NCBI GenBank assembly: GCA_948441955.1
Contig: CAOJQZ010000005.1
Location: 1 to 64,000 of the forward strand
DNA: 64,000 nucleotides
Direction: 5' to 3'
Source of the DNA: an uncultured Lachnospiraceae bacterium
Lineage (GTDB): Bacteria; Bacillota; Clostridia; Lachnospirales; Lachnospiraceae
A model generated the notes under the pieces. It was not told where the DNA came from, made no database searches, and saw only the letters and a list, made by a program, of their open reading frames with translations. How positions within the stretch are numbered: position 1 is the stretch's first letter; every line of letters starts with the position of its first letter. Both the position numbers and the translations under genes were made by a program. Positions 43,382-53,145 of the stretch are shown here, in pieces.

Positions 43382-44095
43382 CTATATTCTCTCTCTCAAT
43401 CTTTTTAAAATTTTTTTTTCTAATCTTGACACCTGCACCTGGGAAATACCAAGCTCCTCTCCCACTTGAGTCTGGGTTCTGTCCGCAAAATACCGCAGGT
43501 AAATCAGCCTGCGTTCCTCTTTATCAAGTGAGGTCAGAAGCTCTCCGAGAAGCATGTGATTCAGTATCCTCTCCTCCTGTCTTTCCTTTTCCGGAAGCTT
43601 ATCCATCAGTCTGATCTCCTGTCCATCCTTCTGAAAGATCGGCTTCTGCAGAGATTCCACATCTCCGCCGGCGTCTAAGGCCTGTGCAAGCTCTTCTCTG
43701 TCAACCATAAGCTCATCGGCTATTTCCGTTATCGTCGGCTCCCGTCCCCACTTATCACACAGCTTTTCCTTACACAGATATGCCTTATAGGACAGCTCTT
43801 TCAACGATCTGCTCACCTTGATCATGCCGTCGTCTCTTAAGAACCGTTTAATTTCTCCGGATATCATAGGAACAGCATAAGTAGAAAATTTCACATCATA
43901 GGAGAGGTCAAATTTATCAATTGCCTTCAAGAGCCCTATATTTCCTATTTGAAACAAATCTTCTGCCTCTGTTCCTCTATTATAAAACCGCTTTACAATA
44001 CACCATACAAGACCGGCGTTTTCCTCTACTAATTGTGTTCTCGCTTTCTCATCTCCTTCGTGGGACTTCCTGATTAAAGCGATTGTACGGTCCAT
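43382..44095 (-). CDS. sigF: Sporulation sigma factor SigF
   Basis: The product has 237 residues. Region 2 (LVWCIVKRFYNRGTEAEDLFQIGNIGLLKAIDKFD), the region 3 segment and the C-terminal region 4 (TQTQVGEELGISQVQVSRLEKKIL) are typical of sigma-F, the first forespore-specific sigma factor. It is held by SpoIIAB, whose gene overlaps it by 22 bases. AAAAGGGCGG precedes the ATG. It is last in the spoIIA operon. Confidence 0.95.
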   Translation of the reverse strand: MDRTIALIRKSHEGDEKARTQLVEENAGLVWCIVKRFYNRGTEAEDLFQIGNIGLLKAIDKFDLSYDVKFSTYAVPMISGEIKRFLRDDGMIKVSRSLKELSYKAYLCKEKLCDKWGREPTITEIADELMVDREELAQALDAGGDVESLQKPIFQKDGQEIRLMDKLPEKERQEERILNHMLLGELLTSLDKEERRLIYLRYFADRTQTQVGEELGISQVQVSRLEKKILKRLRERI

Positions 44096-44529
44096 AGTTT
44101 CCGCCCTTTTCCGATTATTTTCTTCATTTTTACAATGGTTCCTTTTCCTGGCTCAGATATGACCTCCAGCTCATCCATAAATGCCTCCATGAAGGAAAAA
44201 CCCATTCCGGATCGATCCAGATCCGCTTTTGTTGTAAACAGCGGCTCCATAGCGGCTTCTACATCCTCAATTCCTTTTCCTTTATCCTCCACCTCTATGT
44301 AAATAGTCTGCTTTTCGGTACGGCACCTGATATACACGTTATGAACCTCGCTCTCATATCCGTGAATGATTGCATTGGTAACCGCCTCGGATACTGCCGT
44401 CTTTACATCAGAAACCTCCTCCACCGTTGGATTCAGCGAAGTCATAAATGCCGCGACGGTCACTCTGGCAAAGGATTCATTACTGGAACGGCTGTCAAAT
44501 ATCAACTGCATTTCATTCGTATTTTCCAT
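44074..44529 (-). CDS. spoIIAB: Anti-sigma F factor SpoIIAB
   Basis: The product has 151 residues. The GHKL serine-kinase motifs are EAVTNAIIHGYES (N box, about 50), DKGKGIEDVEAAM (G1) and RSGMGFSFMEAFMDEL (G2). It binds and inhibits SigF and phosphorylates SpoIIAA. GAGGAGG precedes the start, one base after the spoIIAA stop codon. Confidence 0.95.
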   Translation of the reverse strand: MENTNEMQLIFDSRSSNESFARVTVAAFMTSLNPTVEEVSDVKTAVSEAVTNAIIHGYESEVHNVYIRCRTEKQTIYIEVEDKGKGIEDVEAAMEPLFTTKADLDRSGMGFSFMEAFMDELEVISEPGKGTIVKMKKIIGKGRKLWTVQSL

Positions 44530-44841
44530 CTACTTTTCCTCCTCATATATTTGCATAATTTTCGTTACTCCCGACATAGTAAGCATTTTTTTCATTCTCT
44601 CATTCGTGTGCACCGCGCACACCTCTCCTCCCAGCATACTGACCCTTTTATATCTGCCCATAATAACGCCGATTCCAGAACTATCGCAAAACTGTGTTTT
44701 CCCGAAATCAAAGATAATATAACGAATATGGCTGCGCTCGATTAAATGGTCCGCCTCTTTTCGTATTTCCTCCGCATTGTGATGATCCAGCTCATGGGGA
44801 AGAAATATGGTCAGACAGTTTTCCTGTACCTGATATTTCAT
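44530..44841 (-). CDS. spoIIAA: Anti-anti-sigma factor SpoIIAA
   Basis: The product has 103 residues, a STAS domain. Its phosphorylated serine lies in DFGKTQFCDSSGIGVIMGRYK near residue 57. It releases SigF from SpoIIAB when dephosphorylated. It is first in the spoIIA operon, with GAGGAAA before the ATG. I could not find a clear sigma-H promoter in the short space behind the preceding terminator. Confidence 0.95.
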   Translation of the reverse strand: MKYQVQENCLTIFLPHELDHHNAEEIRKEADHLIERSHIRYIIFDFGKTQFCDSSGIGVIMGRYKRVSMLGGEVCAVHTNERMKKMLTMSGVTKIMQIYEEEK

Positions 44842-44872
44842 TGATGATTTCCTCGCTTTCCCTGCCTTCGAA

Positions 44873-44906
44873 AAAAGGATATGCAGCTTTTCTGCATATC
44901 CTTTTC
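44873..44906 (-). terminator. Terminator of the TPR membrane protein gene
   Basis: AAAAGGATATGCAG and CTGCATATCCTTTT pair perfectly around a short loop, followed by TT and a T-rich stretch on the minus strand. Confidence 0.87.
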
Positions 44907-44970
44907 TTTCGTATCCTGATCTTCTTTTCTATTGTACTCCGTCCTGTCCGCCTTCTGAAGCGCCGGCCTC

Positions 44971-46380
44971 TTATTCCGGCTCACCTCCGGAGTCCCCTGT
45001 ATTCTCATCGCCGTCCTCTGTATTCTCGTCGCCATCCTCTGTATCTTCTGCGCTCCGGGGCTGCTGCGCCTCCAACGCCTCTTTTGCCGTATCCGCAACA
45101 TCTGTATCGGGGTAACTTTCCACAATCTTCTGATACCTTAGATTTGCTTTGTCCTGCTCGCCCTTTTTTTCGTAGGACTGCGCCAGTAAAAGCATTGCGG
45201 CTCCATCTTCATAACCCTCGTCCATACGCATCACATTTTCCAGATTTGTAATAGCGGTATCATAATTGGCAACCTCATAATTCTGCTGCGATGTTGCATA
45301 CAATTCTGCGCACATGGCCGGAAACAAATCTTCCGCCATCGTATTATAAGTCTCACGTCCAATTGTTCCCAGAGAATCCGGCGTTATTTTCAGAAGCTCC
45401 TCCACCATATTGGCATTGCTCATATCCTGTGCTCTGTAGTGGTCGGAGACATTAATAAGCACCTCATAGCTTTCCTGTGTGGAAGCTGCTGTTGCCTGTG
45501 CGTTTTCCGTCTGCTCACTGGTAGATCGATATGACTCTAACTCTGTCTTTAACGCATTGATCTGTGACTTCTGAGTCTCTATCTGATCGCTGAACGCCAC
45601 TGTCTGCTCATTCAGCTTTCTTTGTTTCGTAATATTTAAGGCCGGCATAATCAAAAACCACATTACCAGAACACCCACGACTACGCCTATACCCATATTA
45701 ATTACCGTGTTAAGCCCCGTGCGTTCTTTAAACGCCGTGGAAACCGGCTGGATAATTGTCTCATTTCCAAGATTGTACGTAACTGTCCGGCGTTCCTTTT
45801 TTTCATCTTTTTTCTCTGGAATCACCCGTTCTTTACGAATCAGATTCAGCTCGTGCATATACCGGAGGGTCAGCTCATGGGTCGTATCCAGCCTATGCGC
45901 AATTTTAAGCATCTGTCTGGCATTGGCGTACTGCTCTGTATGCAGATACAAAAAGCTTAAAAGCTGGTATGCTCTTACATAAGTGGGATGGGCGGCAATT
46001 GCTTTCTTAAGCTGAATGATTGCCAGATCTTCCCCATGCTGGGCAGCATACTGCAGGCTTTGATTGTATTTTTTTACCGCCTGATTGATTGCTTCTAACT
46101 CCCCGGGAGTCTCCTGTATCTTACTGATGTAGTAATTCGCTATATTATCATGGGGCTTAAGATTCTTACTGATAATCCATTCCACAAGAGCCTCCACCAC
46201 GTCTCCCCGTCCATAATATACCAGACCCAGAAGATTCCTGGACGCAACATTTTCCCTGTTATACTGAAGGCTGCGCCTGAGAGATGAGACCGCGCCGGAC
46301 ATATCTCTGATTCCCGCCTTCTTCAGTCCGTCATTATACCAGTAATTTGACTGGTATACAAGTTTCATCGTATAATCCAT
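44971..46380 (-). CDS. TPR-repeat membrane protein with acidic C-terminal repeats
   Basis: The product has 469 residues. Tetratricopeptide-like helices (about 10-175) and a single membrane span (about 225-245, MGIGVVVGVLVMWFLIMPAL) are followed by a coiled-coil stretch (about 255-290), more TPR-like helices (about 365-435) and a low-complexity acidic tail with repeated EDGDENT units. Probably half lies inside and half outside the membrane. A scaffold role in the cell envelope or division is possible but unproven. It lies downstream of folC and a 44-residue gene in one run. Confidence 0.65.
   Translation of the reverse strand: MDYTMKLVYQSNYWYNDGLKKAGIRDMSGAVSSLRRSLQYNRENVASRNLLGLVYYGRGDVVEALVEWIISKNLKPHDNIANYYISKIQETPGELEAINQAVKKYNQSLQYAAQHGEDLAIIQLKKAIAAHPTYVRAYQLLSFLYLHTEQYANARQMLKIAHRLDTTHELTLRYMHELNLIRKERVIPEKKDEKKERRTVTYNLGNETIIQPVSTAFKERTGLNTVINMGIGVVVGVLVMWFLIMPALNITKQRKLNEQTVAFSDQIETQKSQINALKTELESYRSTSEQTENAQATAASTQESYEVLINVSDHYRAQDMSNANMVEELLKITPDSLGTIGRETYNTMAEDLFPAMCAELYATSQQNYEVANYDTAITNLENVMRMDEGYEDGAAMLLLAQSYEKKGEQDKANLRYQKIVESYPDTDVADTAKEALEAQQPRSAEDTEDGDENTEDGDENTGDSGGEPE
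44993..45046. repeat. 21-bp tandem repeat encoding the acidic tail
   Basis: Two near-identical 21-base units (TCCCCTGTATTCTCATCGCC and TCCTCTGTATTCTCGTCGCC, each plus one base) and a third partial unit lie head to tail. They encode repeated EDGDENT and could change number by slippage. Confidence 0.75.
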
Positions 46381-46395
46381 ATATCACTAATCCTT

Positions 46396-46530
46396 TTATC
46401 TGGTCTGCTCTACTACTTCACGAATAATGTCCGTCATATCGGTGAGATCCTCCTGATAGACTGCCTCCTGAATCTCTTCTACCTCAAGACTGGGCTGAAA
46501 CTTCTTTAACTCTTCTTCATAATTCAGCAT
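46396..46530 (-). CDS. Small acidic protein, unknown
   Basis: The 44-residue frame starts MLNYEEELKKFQPSLEVEEI and is strongly acidic and probably helical. A perfect AGGAGG lies eight bases before ATG 46530, which follows the folC stop codon by one base. It ends 16 bases before the TPR gene, forming one run with it. The family is not recognised. Confidence 0.65.
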   Translation of the reverse strand: MLNYEEELKKFQPSLEVEEIQEAVYQEDLTDMTDIIREVVEQTR

Positions 46531-46531
46531 A

Positions 46532-47845
46532 CTATCTGCCTCCTGTCAGCAATCTTTCTACCATTCCTGCAAGGTAGAGGGAACCAAGACAATAGATATA
46601 GCCTGTCTCCCCCTGTTCCTCATACGCCGCCTTAAGTGCGTCCGAAATTTCCGCTTTCTCGATTACCTTCTCCTTCGTGTGCCGCCGGAATATTCTTCCC
46701 AGCTCTTTCACAGGAACTCTTCGCTTGTCTTCTATTTCTGTTACAATATAGGCCTTTGCTGTTATGTTCCCGCATAAATATTCTATCATCTGCTCATATT
46801 TTTTGTCTGCCGCTGCGGAAAATATAAAAACCGGAGGCCCTTCCTCATCCTCAAGAGCCTGTACGCTTTCCACAAATGCTTCTACCGCACCCGGATTATG
46901 TGCTCCGTCAATAACAAGACGGCCGCCGGCCTCCTGCATTCTGCCCTTCCAGCAGATTGACGCCACCGCTTCCTGCCATCTCTCCTTATGAATTTCTGCA
47001 TTCCTCAAAAGATATTCCGCAGCCTCAATGGCAATCTCTGCATTCATCACCTGGTAGATACCGCAAATTGGAACCTTCCAGCTAATATATTTATCATACG
47101 CATTTGCTCTGGAAAATGCAATATATTTTCGAGCCACTTTCTGGATTTCGAACGCATTTTTCGTGATTTCTCTACAAGGTGCGCAAAGCTCTGCCGCTGT
47201 CTTTTTTATTACCTCTGCCGCCTTTTCATTTCCGCCGTCAAAAAACACCGGCACAAAGGGCTTGATAATTCCTGCCTTTTCTCTTGCTATCTCCTCAACA
47301 GAATCTCCCAAAATCTCCGTATGATCAAGGCTTATGGATGTAATAATCGTAACCGCCGGATCAGGAAATGCATTCGTTGCGTCAAGCCGTCCCCCCAGCC
47401 CTGTTTCCAGGACGATATACTCTGCATCTGTATGAGAAAATACCTTCATTCCCATTCCAAATAAAAATTCGAAATACGACGGATGCTCAATACCTTCCTT
47501 TTCCATCCTGTGCACTACATTGTACACGTCTGAAAATATACGGTAAAACTCCCCGTCCGAAACCGGATGTCTTCCCACCTGAATCCTTTCATTAATGGAA
47601 ACAAGGTGGGGAGATGTAAAAAAGCCTGTCTTTTTCCCTTCCTTTTCCAGAATCGCCTGTATATATGCACATACGGAACCCTTCCCGTTGGTTCCTGCCA
47701 CATGTATAACCTTCCGGTCAAACGCCGGGTTTCCAAGCCGTCTTAAAAACTCCTTCGTATGGTCTAACGTATGCTTTTTTGTAAACTTCGGAATCTCTTC
47801 TATATAACGAACCGCCTCTTTGTAATCTGCAGGTCTTTGCTCCAC
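46532..47845 (-). CDS. folC: Folylpolyglutamate synthase/dihydrofolate synthase FolC
   Basis: FolC adds glutamates to folates (and glutamate to dihydropteroate) using ATP. The product has 437 residues. The P-loop VAGTNGKGSVCAYIQAIL lies near residue 48, the omega-loop region around NERIQVGRHPVSDGEF follows, and the Mur ligase-like LVIDGAHNPGAVEAF is at about 315. Translation starts at GTG 47845 with AAGGA ten bases upstream. It lies 13 bases after the LTA-synthase-like gene, in the same direction. Confidence 0.92.
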   Translation of the reverse strand: MEQRPADYKEAVRYIEEIPKFTKKHTLDHTKEFLRRLGNPAFDRKVIHVAGTNGKGSVCAYIQAILEKEGKKTGFFTSPHLVSINERIQVGRHPVSDGEFYRIFSDVYNVVHRMEKEGIEHPSYFEFLFGMGMKVFSHTDAEYIVLETGLGGRLDATNAFPDPAVTIITSISLDHTEILGDSVEEIAREKAGIIKPFVPVFFDGGNEKAAEVIKKTAAELCAPCREITKNAFEIQKVARKYIAFSRANAYDKYISWKVPICGIYQVMNAEIAIEAAEYLLRNAEIHKERWQEAVASICWKGRMQEAGGRLVIDGAHNPGAVEAFVESVQALEDEEGPPVFIFSAAADKKYEQMIEYLCGNITAKAYIVTEIEDKRRVPVKELGRIFRRHTKEKVIEKAEISDALKAAYEEQGETGYIYCLGSLYLAGMVERLLTGGR

Positions 47846-47858
47846 TCTATCGCCGTCC

Positions 47859-50063
47859 TTATTCTTCTTCCCCTGTCTGCAGGGTCCATGACTTTGTCGT
47901 ATCCGTTCCCGTGTCCTCCACTATGGTAAGCTTTCCGTCCTCATAAATATATTTGTCGGAAACACGAAATACCGTGCTGCTTGAACCCATCTGAACAACC
48001 GCAATCTCGTCCTTATCCTCAAGTTCCGTCTCCGGCAGGACAATCCTCGTATTATTTAAAAATGTACTTTTCTGTCTCTCTCCATTCACAAATACTCTGC
48101 TCTGCTTTGTAAAGTTCTCCCCATACAGACTGTAGCCCTCCTCAAGATAAGGAACAACGCCCCCCAGCGTCACATCCTTGACCCCCATCATCATATGTCC
48201 TTCCGTAATGGGCGGTTTTCCGTCATAGACGTACTGCTCACCATACAGAATGTCATATTGGAGAAGCTCCAAATCCGCCAGATAATTCTTTGTCTGCTGC
48301 CGTTCCTGATGATAGTTAAATACTGTACCGGAATGTATATCAAGACGGTTGAACACCTCTGCCATAATCTGGTAGGCAGGAATATTCTTATCCTGCTTTT
48401 CAAGGCCAATATTATCCCATATCACATAATTCGTGTTATACAAATAGCGGCTCTTTAAATCCTCGGCTTTCAGTCCCATTGTAGGAAGGTGATCTCCGTA
48501 AAATACAACCACCGAAGGCTCGCCCCTTTTTTCCAGCGCCTTAATAAGATTCCCTGCAAATTCATCCATCTCATATACCTGATTTACATAATATTCCCAC
48601 TTATTTTTCAGCGCCTCATCCTCAATGCCCTCTACTGTAATTTTCGGATTTTCAATCAGCCTTGTTTCCGGATAGTCTCCATGGCCCTGCACACTGATAC
48701 CAAATATAAAATCCTGCTGTTCCGTCGTATCCATGGCCTCCAGAATATGCTGAATCAGGATATCATCCTTTGCCCATCCATTTTCCGTAAGCTGCAGAAT
48801 ATTCATAAATTCCTTGCTGGTATAACTGTCAAAGCCGATATTATCAAACACTCTTGCACGGCTGTAAAAATTCCCTCCATTATTATGAAGCGCATGGGCT
48901 CCATAGCCCAGCTTTGTAAGCGCTGTAGCCGCGCTTTCACAGGGCTGATCTTTAAGTACTGTCTTATAAGGATACTCGCCTGGTCCAAAGTAGCGCAGAT
49001 TCATTCCTGTCAGCACTTCAAACTCTGTATTTGCCGTTCCCGCGCCTACTGACGGTACCTTAAAGTATCCGGAGGAGTAGTTTTCATACATTTTCCTCAG
49101 ATTAGGCGAGGCATCCTGGGACGTGGTAAAAAATTCTGATTCTGCCACATCAAAATAGGATTCCAGCTGTATAAATATGATATTGGGAAGGTCCGTTTCT
49201 GCACGTCCGGTATCATTTCTGGTAATATCCCGATGATTACTGATTGCATCAACCGTCCCTTCATCATAATCATGGGGCTCCGTAATCCCTGTGTTAAACA
49301 CGCTGGCCATAAAACAGTATGGCAGTCCATAATCCTCATATGCAAACGCAATATTTCCAAAATAAGTAGATACTACTCGTTTTTCAATGGCCGCGTCTGT
49401 GAGCGCTCCATATAAAAGGGCACAGATTACAATCCCTCCTGCTCCCCAGAGCCTGTGTATCTTACCCTCATACTGTCCGCCGCGTCTCCACATAGATATT
49501 ACCCAGATAACAACAGCAGCAATTCCCACTCCCACAATAATAAGCTCAAAGGAGTTAAAATAATTATGGATCAGAGTCACCGCATCCTTGGCAACCTTTA
49601 AATCCTGGGCGTTAAACGGCGTGACGCGTTTCGTCAGCATATATCCATTGGAAATTCCCAGCACCAGCCATAAAACGCTTATAATGATTCGTACAAACAC
49701 ACGGCGTTTAAACAGATACACAACAGAAAGGGTCATAAAGATCATGTACGCATTATATAAAAATACAAGCGGCGTTTCTGTCATATAGTTCCACGCCTCA
49801 AAGAACGAAAGCCTGGATATCGCCTCAATGGTAAAATTAATCCCGCACGCAAGAAGAAGATGTAATACCAGCGATAATCTGTTCATGACTTTATAAACCG
49901 GCTTCATTTTCTTTGCGAAGGCACTGTTACGGCGCTCCTCGATGATACGGCTGCGCCGCTCTTTCCTTGCCTTCCAGTATTCTCTGACATCTTCCTTTTT
50001 CAGATTCTTTATCTTATGGAGTCCACCCTTTACATCGGGTTTTTTTATATGAATTTTCTTCAT
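47859..50063 (-). CDS. LTA synthase-family sulfatase-fold membrane protein
   Basis: The product has 734 residues. About five N-terminal membrane spans (about 60-235) precede a large extracellular sulfatase-fold domain (about 290-590) with NIIFIQLESYFDV at the likely catalytic-residue region and VVFYGDHLPTMG. These are features of lipoteichoic acid synthases and related phosphoglycerol transferases. A further C-terminal segment of about 130 residues is beta-rich. The exact polymer cannot be told. It lies between valS and folC; a very basic N-terminus (RRSRIIEERR) is cytoplasmic. Confidence 0.85.
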   Translation of the reverse strand: MKKIHIKKPDVKGGLHKIKNLKKEDVREYWKARKERRSRIIEERRNSAFAKKMKPVYKVMNRLSLVLHLLLACGINFTIEAISRLSFFEAWNYMTETPLVFLYNAYMIFMTLSVVYLFKRRVFVRIIISVLWLVLGISNGYMLTKRVTPFNAQDLKVAKDAVTLIHNYFNSFELIIVGVGIAAVVIWVISMWRRGGQYEGKIHRLWGAGGIVICALLYGALTDAAIEKRVVSTYFGNIAFAYEDYGLPYCFMASVFNTGITEPHDYDEGTVDAISNHRDITRNDTGRAETDLPNIIFIQLESYFDVAESEFFTTSQDASPNLRKMYENYSSGYFKVPSVGAGTANTEFEVLTGMNLRYFGPGEYPYKTVLKDQPCESAATALTKLGYGAHALHNNGGNFYSRARVFDNIGFDSYTSKEFMNILQLTENGWAKDDILIQHILEAMDTTEQQDFIFGISVQGHGDYPETRLIENPKITVEGIEDEALKNKWEYYVNQVYEMDEFAGNLIKALEKRGEPSVVVFYGDHLPTMGLKAEDLKSRYLYNTNYVIWDNIGLEKQDKNIPAYQIMAEVFNRLDIHSGTVFNYHQERQQTKNYLADLELLQYDILYGEQYVYDGKPPITEGHMMMGVKDVTLGGVVPYLEEGYSLYGENFTKQSRVFVNGERQKSTFLNNTRIVLPETELEDKDEIAVVQMGSSSTVFRVSDKYIYEDGKLTIVEDTGTDTTKSWTLQTGEEE

Positions 50064-50084
50064 AATATCCCCTTAAATCTTTGT

Positions 50085-52742
50085 TTACATCTGTTTTGCT
50101 TCTAATCCTCTAAGCCTCTCCATTACCTGCTCCAGCATCTGCTTGTAGGTCTCAAGCTTTTCTTTTTCTTCTTTTACCTTTGCCTCCGGAGCCTTGCTTA
50201 CAAACTTTTCATTATTCAGCATTCCGGACGCCCGGGCAATCTCCTTTTCCAGACGAGCCTCTTCCTTCTTCAGACGCTCCATTTCCTGTTTAAAATCGAT
50301 AAGCTCGTCAAGTGGAACATAAACATGTGCGTCCGGCACTACAACCGAAACTGCGTCTTCTGCAATACCGTTCTTATTCATCTGAAGAACAAACGCGTTA
50401 GCCGACGCCATCATTTTTGCTGATTCCCCCAGAAGTGAAAGGCCTTCTCTTAAGATCTCCTCCTCACATACCACATAGATTGTTGCTTTTCTTGCATTCG
50501 GAACATTCATCTCGGCACGTACATTACGCACGCCCCGGATAATCTCCTGATAATGTGAAAGTATCTCTTCCGCTTCTTTATTCTCCCATTTTTCTTCATA
50601 TGCCGGCCACTGAGACATCATAAGAGATTCTTCCTCCGGCGACACCTTACTGTATATTTCCTCCGATACAAAGGGCATATACGGATGCAGAAGCTTTAAC
50701 GCCTTTTTCAGTACCTCCCTAAGCGTCCAAAGCGTGGCGTTTGCACCTGCCTTGTCTTCTTCTGCATGATAAATCCGGTATTTGGAAAGCTCGATATACC
50801 AATCGCAGAATTCATCCCAAATAAAATCATATATTTTGGACAGCGCGATTCCAAGCTCGAATTTATCCATATTCTCAGTGACTTCCTTTACAACAGCATT
50901 ACATCTGGATAATATCCATCTGTCAGCCGGATTAAGGTCTGCGTTTGAAGGTTGCGCGATCTCTTTACCTTCCACATTCATGAGAATAAATCTGGAGGCG
51001 TTCCACACCTTATTAGCAAAATTTCGGCTTGCCTCTACTCTCTCATTGTAAAAACGCATATCATTTCCCGGTGCATTTCCGGTAATCAATGTCATCCTGA
51101 GTGCATCTGCACCGTACTGATCGATAATCTCAAGGGGATCAATTCCGTTTCCAAGAGATTTACTCATCTTGCGTCCCAGGGAATCCCTTACAAGACCATG
51201 TATGAATACCGTGTGGAACGGAGATTTTCCTGTATGGGCATATCCTGAAAATACCATACGGATTACCCAGAAGAAAATAATATCATAACCTGTTACAAGC
51301 ACGTCTGTAGGATAAAAATAGTCAAGATCCTCTGTCTTTTCCGGCCATCCCAGCGTAGAAAACGGCCACAGTGCAGAACTGAACCATGTATCCAGCGTAT
51401 CCTCATCCTGCACAAAATGTGTGCACCCACACTTGGGACACTTTTCCGGCGCACCTCTTGATACAACTATTTCGCCGCACTCTTCGCAATAATATGCCGG
51501 AATCCTGTGTCCCCACCAAATCTGACGGGAAATACACCAATCCCGGATATTTTCCAGCCAGTGAAGATAGATCTTATCAAATCTCTCCGGCACAAACTTA
51601 AGATCTCCGTTTTTCACCGCCTCAATTGCCGGCTTTGCAAGCTCCTCCATCCTTACAAACCACTGCTGCTTAATAAGCGGTTCCACTGTTGTATGGCACC
51701 TGTCATGGGTACCTACATTATGACTGTGGGGAACCGTCTTTACAAGGAATCCCTGTTCCTCAAGCTCCTTTACGATAAGCCTCCTTGCTTCGTAACGATC
51801 CAGTCCCGCATATTTCCCGCCGTTTTCGTTTATAGCGGCGTCATCATTCATAATATTGATTTCCGGCAGACCGTGACGCTTTCCGACCTCAAAATCGTTG
51901 GGATCGTGGGCCGGGGTAATCTTAACGGCGCCTGTCCCAAATTCCTTGTCCACATAATAGTCTGCAACAATCGGAAGCTCTCTGTTTACAAGCGGAAGAA
52001 GCGCCTTCTTTCCTACAATGTCTTTATATCTTTCATCCTCCGGATGTACCGCAATGGCCGTATCGCCAAGCATGGTTTCCGGACGCGTCGTAGCGATCTC
52101 CAGAAAATCATCGGTTCCCACAATGGGATATTTGATATGCCAGAAATGCCCGTCCTGCTCTTCATGCTCTACTTCTGCGTCAGACAGCGACGTCTTACAT
52201 ACCGGACACCAGTTAATAATTCTGGAGCCTTTATAAATATAGCCTTCTTCATATAATTTAATAAATACTTCCTCTACCGCCTTCGAGCATCCTTCATCCA
52301 TCGTAAAACGCTCTCTGTCCCAATCACAGGAGGAACCAAGCTTCTTAAGCTGAGCCTCTATTGTTCCTGCATATTCTTCCTTCCACTGCCAGGTCCTCTC
52401 AAGGAATTTCTCACGGCCTAATTCTTTTTTATCAATTCCTTCCTCCTTTAACTGATTCGTGACCTTAACCTCCGTGGATATAGCCGCATGATCGGTTCCC
52501 GGCACCCATAACGCATTAAAACCCTGCATTCTCTTATAACGAATTAAAATATCCTGCAGAGTATTATCCAGGGCATGCCCCATATGAAGCTTACCGGTAA
52601 TATTCGGAGGCGGCATTACGGTTGTAAAGGGCTTTTTACTTCTGTCCACCTCAGCATGGAAATACTTATTATCACACCATTTTTCATACAATCTGGCTTC
52701 AATTGCCTTCGGATTGTAGGTTGTCTCAAGATTCTGACTCAT
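50085..52742 (-). CDS. valS: Valyl-tRNA synthetase
   Basis: ValRS charges tRNA-Val with valine. The product has 885 residues. The HIGH-type motif is PPPNITGKLHMGHAL near residue 46, the KMSKS motif is GRKMSKSLGNGID near 530, an editing (CP1) domain stands between them, and a C-terminal coiled coil (LKKEEARLEKEIARA) is present. ATG 52742 follows GAGGAGGAGAA; the 14-residue longer frame is not needed. A valine T-box leader precedes it. Confidence 0.97.
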   Translation of the reverse strand: MSQNLETTYNPKAIEARLYEKWCDNKYFHAEVDRSKKPFTTVMPPPNITGKLHMGHALDNTLQDILIRYKRMQGFNALWVPGTDHAAISTEVKVTNQLKEEGIDKKELGREKFLERTWQWKEEYAGTIEAQLKKLGSSCDWDRERFTMDEGCSKAVEEVFIKLYEEGYIYKGSRIINWCPVCKTSLSDAEVEHEEQDGHFWHIKYPIVGTDDFLEIATTRPETMLGDTAIAVHPEDERYKDIVGKKALLPLVNRELPIVADYYVDKEFGTGAVKITPAHDPNDFEVGKRHGLPEINIMNDDAAINENGGKYAGLDRYEARRLIVKELEEQGFLVKTVPHSHNVGTHDRCHTTVEPLIKQQWFVRMEELAKPAIEAVKNGDLKFVPERFDKIYLHWLENIRDWCISRQIWWGHRIPAYYCEECGEIVVSRGAPEKCPKCGCTHFVQDEDTLDTWFSSALWPFSTLGWPEKTEDLDYFYPTDVLVTGYDIIFFWVIRMVFSGYAHTGKSPFHTVFIHGLVRDSLGRKMSKSLGNGIDPLEIIDQYGADALRMTLITGNAPGNDMRFYNERVEASRNFANKVWNASRFILMNVEGKEIAQPSNADLNPADRWILSRCNAVVKEVTENMDKFELGIALSKIYDFIWDEFCDWYIELSKYRIYHAEEDKAGANATLWTLREVLKKALKLLHPYMPFVSEEIYSKVSPEEESLMMSQWPAYEEKWENKEAEEILSHYQEIIRGVRNVRAEMNVPNARKATIYVVCEEEILREGLSLLGESAKMMASANAFVLQMNKNGIAEDAVSVVVPDAHVYVPLDELIDFKQEMERLKKEEARLEKEIARASGMLNNEKFVSKAPEAKVKEEKEKLETYKQMLEQVMERLRGLEAKQM

Positions 52743-52810
52743 ACTTCTCCTCCTCGTTCTCTTCACAAACTTTCTGTATTTCACACATTCTTCACACTTT
52801 CGGGCACAAA

Positions 52811-53093
52811 AAACCGCCCTTTATGCTCTAAAGGGCGGCTTACAAACCGCGGTACCACCTTTATTATGGCAGAAAGCTCTGCCTCTCCTCTTATTCTGTA
52901 ACGGGAACGACTCCGGGACAACCTAGCGCCTGACACTGCCGCCAGGAATTCAGCCATCCGGCTCGGAAGCTACCTTCCGCATCCTACGTTCTTAAGCGCC
53001 TCTCAGCCTTCCGGGCGTCTCTCTCTGTCAGGGTATGAACGCGTACTCCTCTTCTTCAATGCCTTTATGCTTTATACTTTATATCTGAAACTA
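52811..53093 (-). promoter_or_regulatory. T-box riboswitch of valS
   Basis: This leader senses uncharged tRNA-Val. The T-box sequence AAGGTGGTACCGCGG (52848-52862) overlaps a terminator (52814-52838, CCGCCCTTT/AAAGGGCGG followed by TTTTTT). Stem I lies upstream, with AGUA (near 53046) opposite GAAC and a GTA triplet at 52985-52987, a good valine specifier. Confidence 0.92.
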
Positions 53094-53099
53094 CAGATT

Positions 53100-53128
53100 A
53101 TCATAGCTATGAAGAAAAGATTTGTCAA
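53100..53128 (-). promoter_or_regulatory. Sigma-A promoter of valS
   Basis: A perfect TTGACA (53123-53128) and TATGAT (53100-53105) have 17-base spacing on the minus strand, with the start near 53093. Confidence 0.82.
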
Positions 53129-53145
53129 GGCTGTCTTTAAAATTT

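Noticed and set aside
44993..45046. CRISPR-like repeats
   Set aside because: The units are directly tandem, coding and without spacers.
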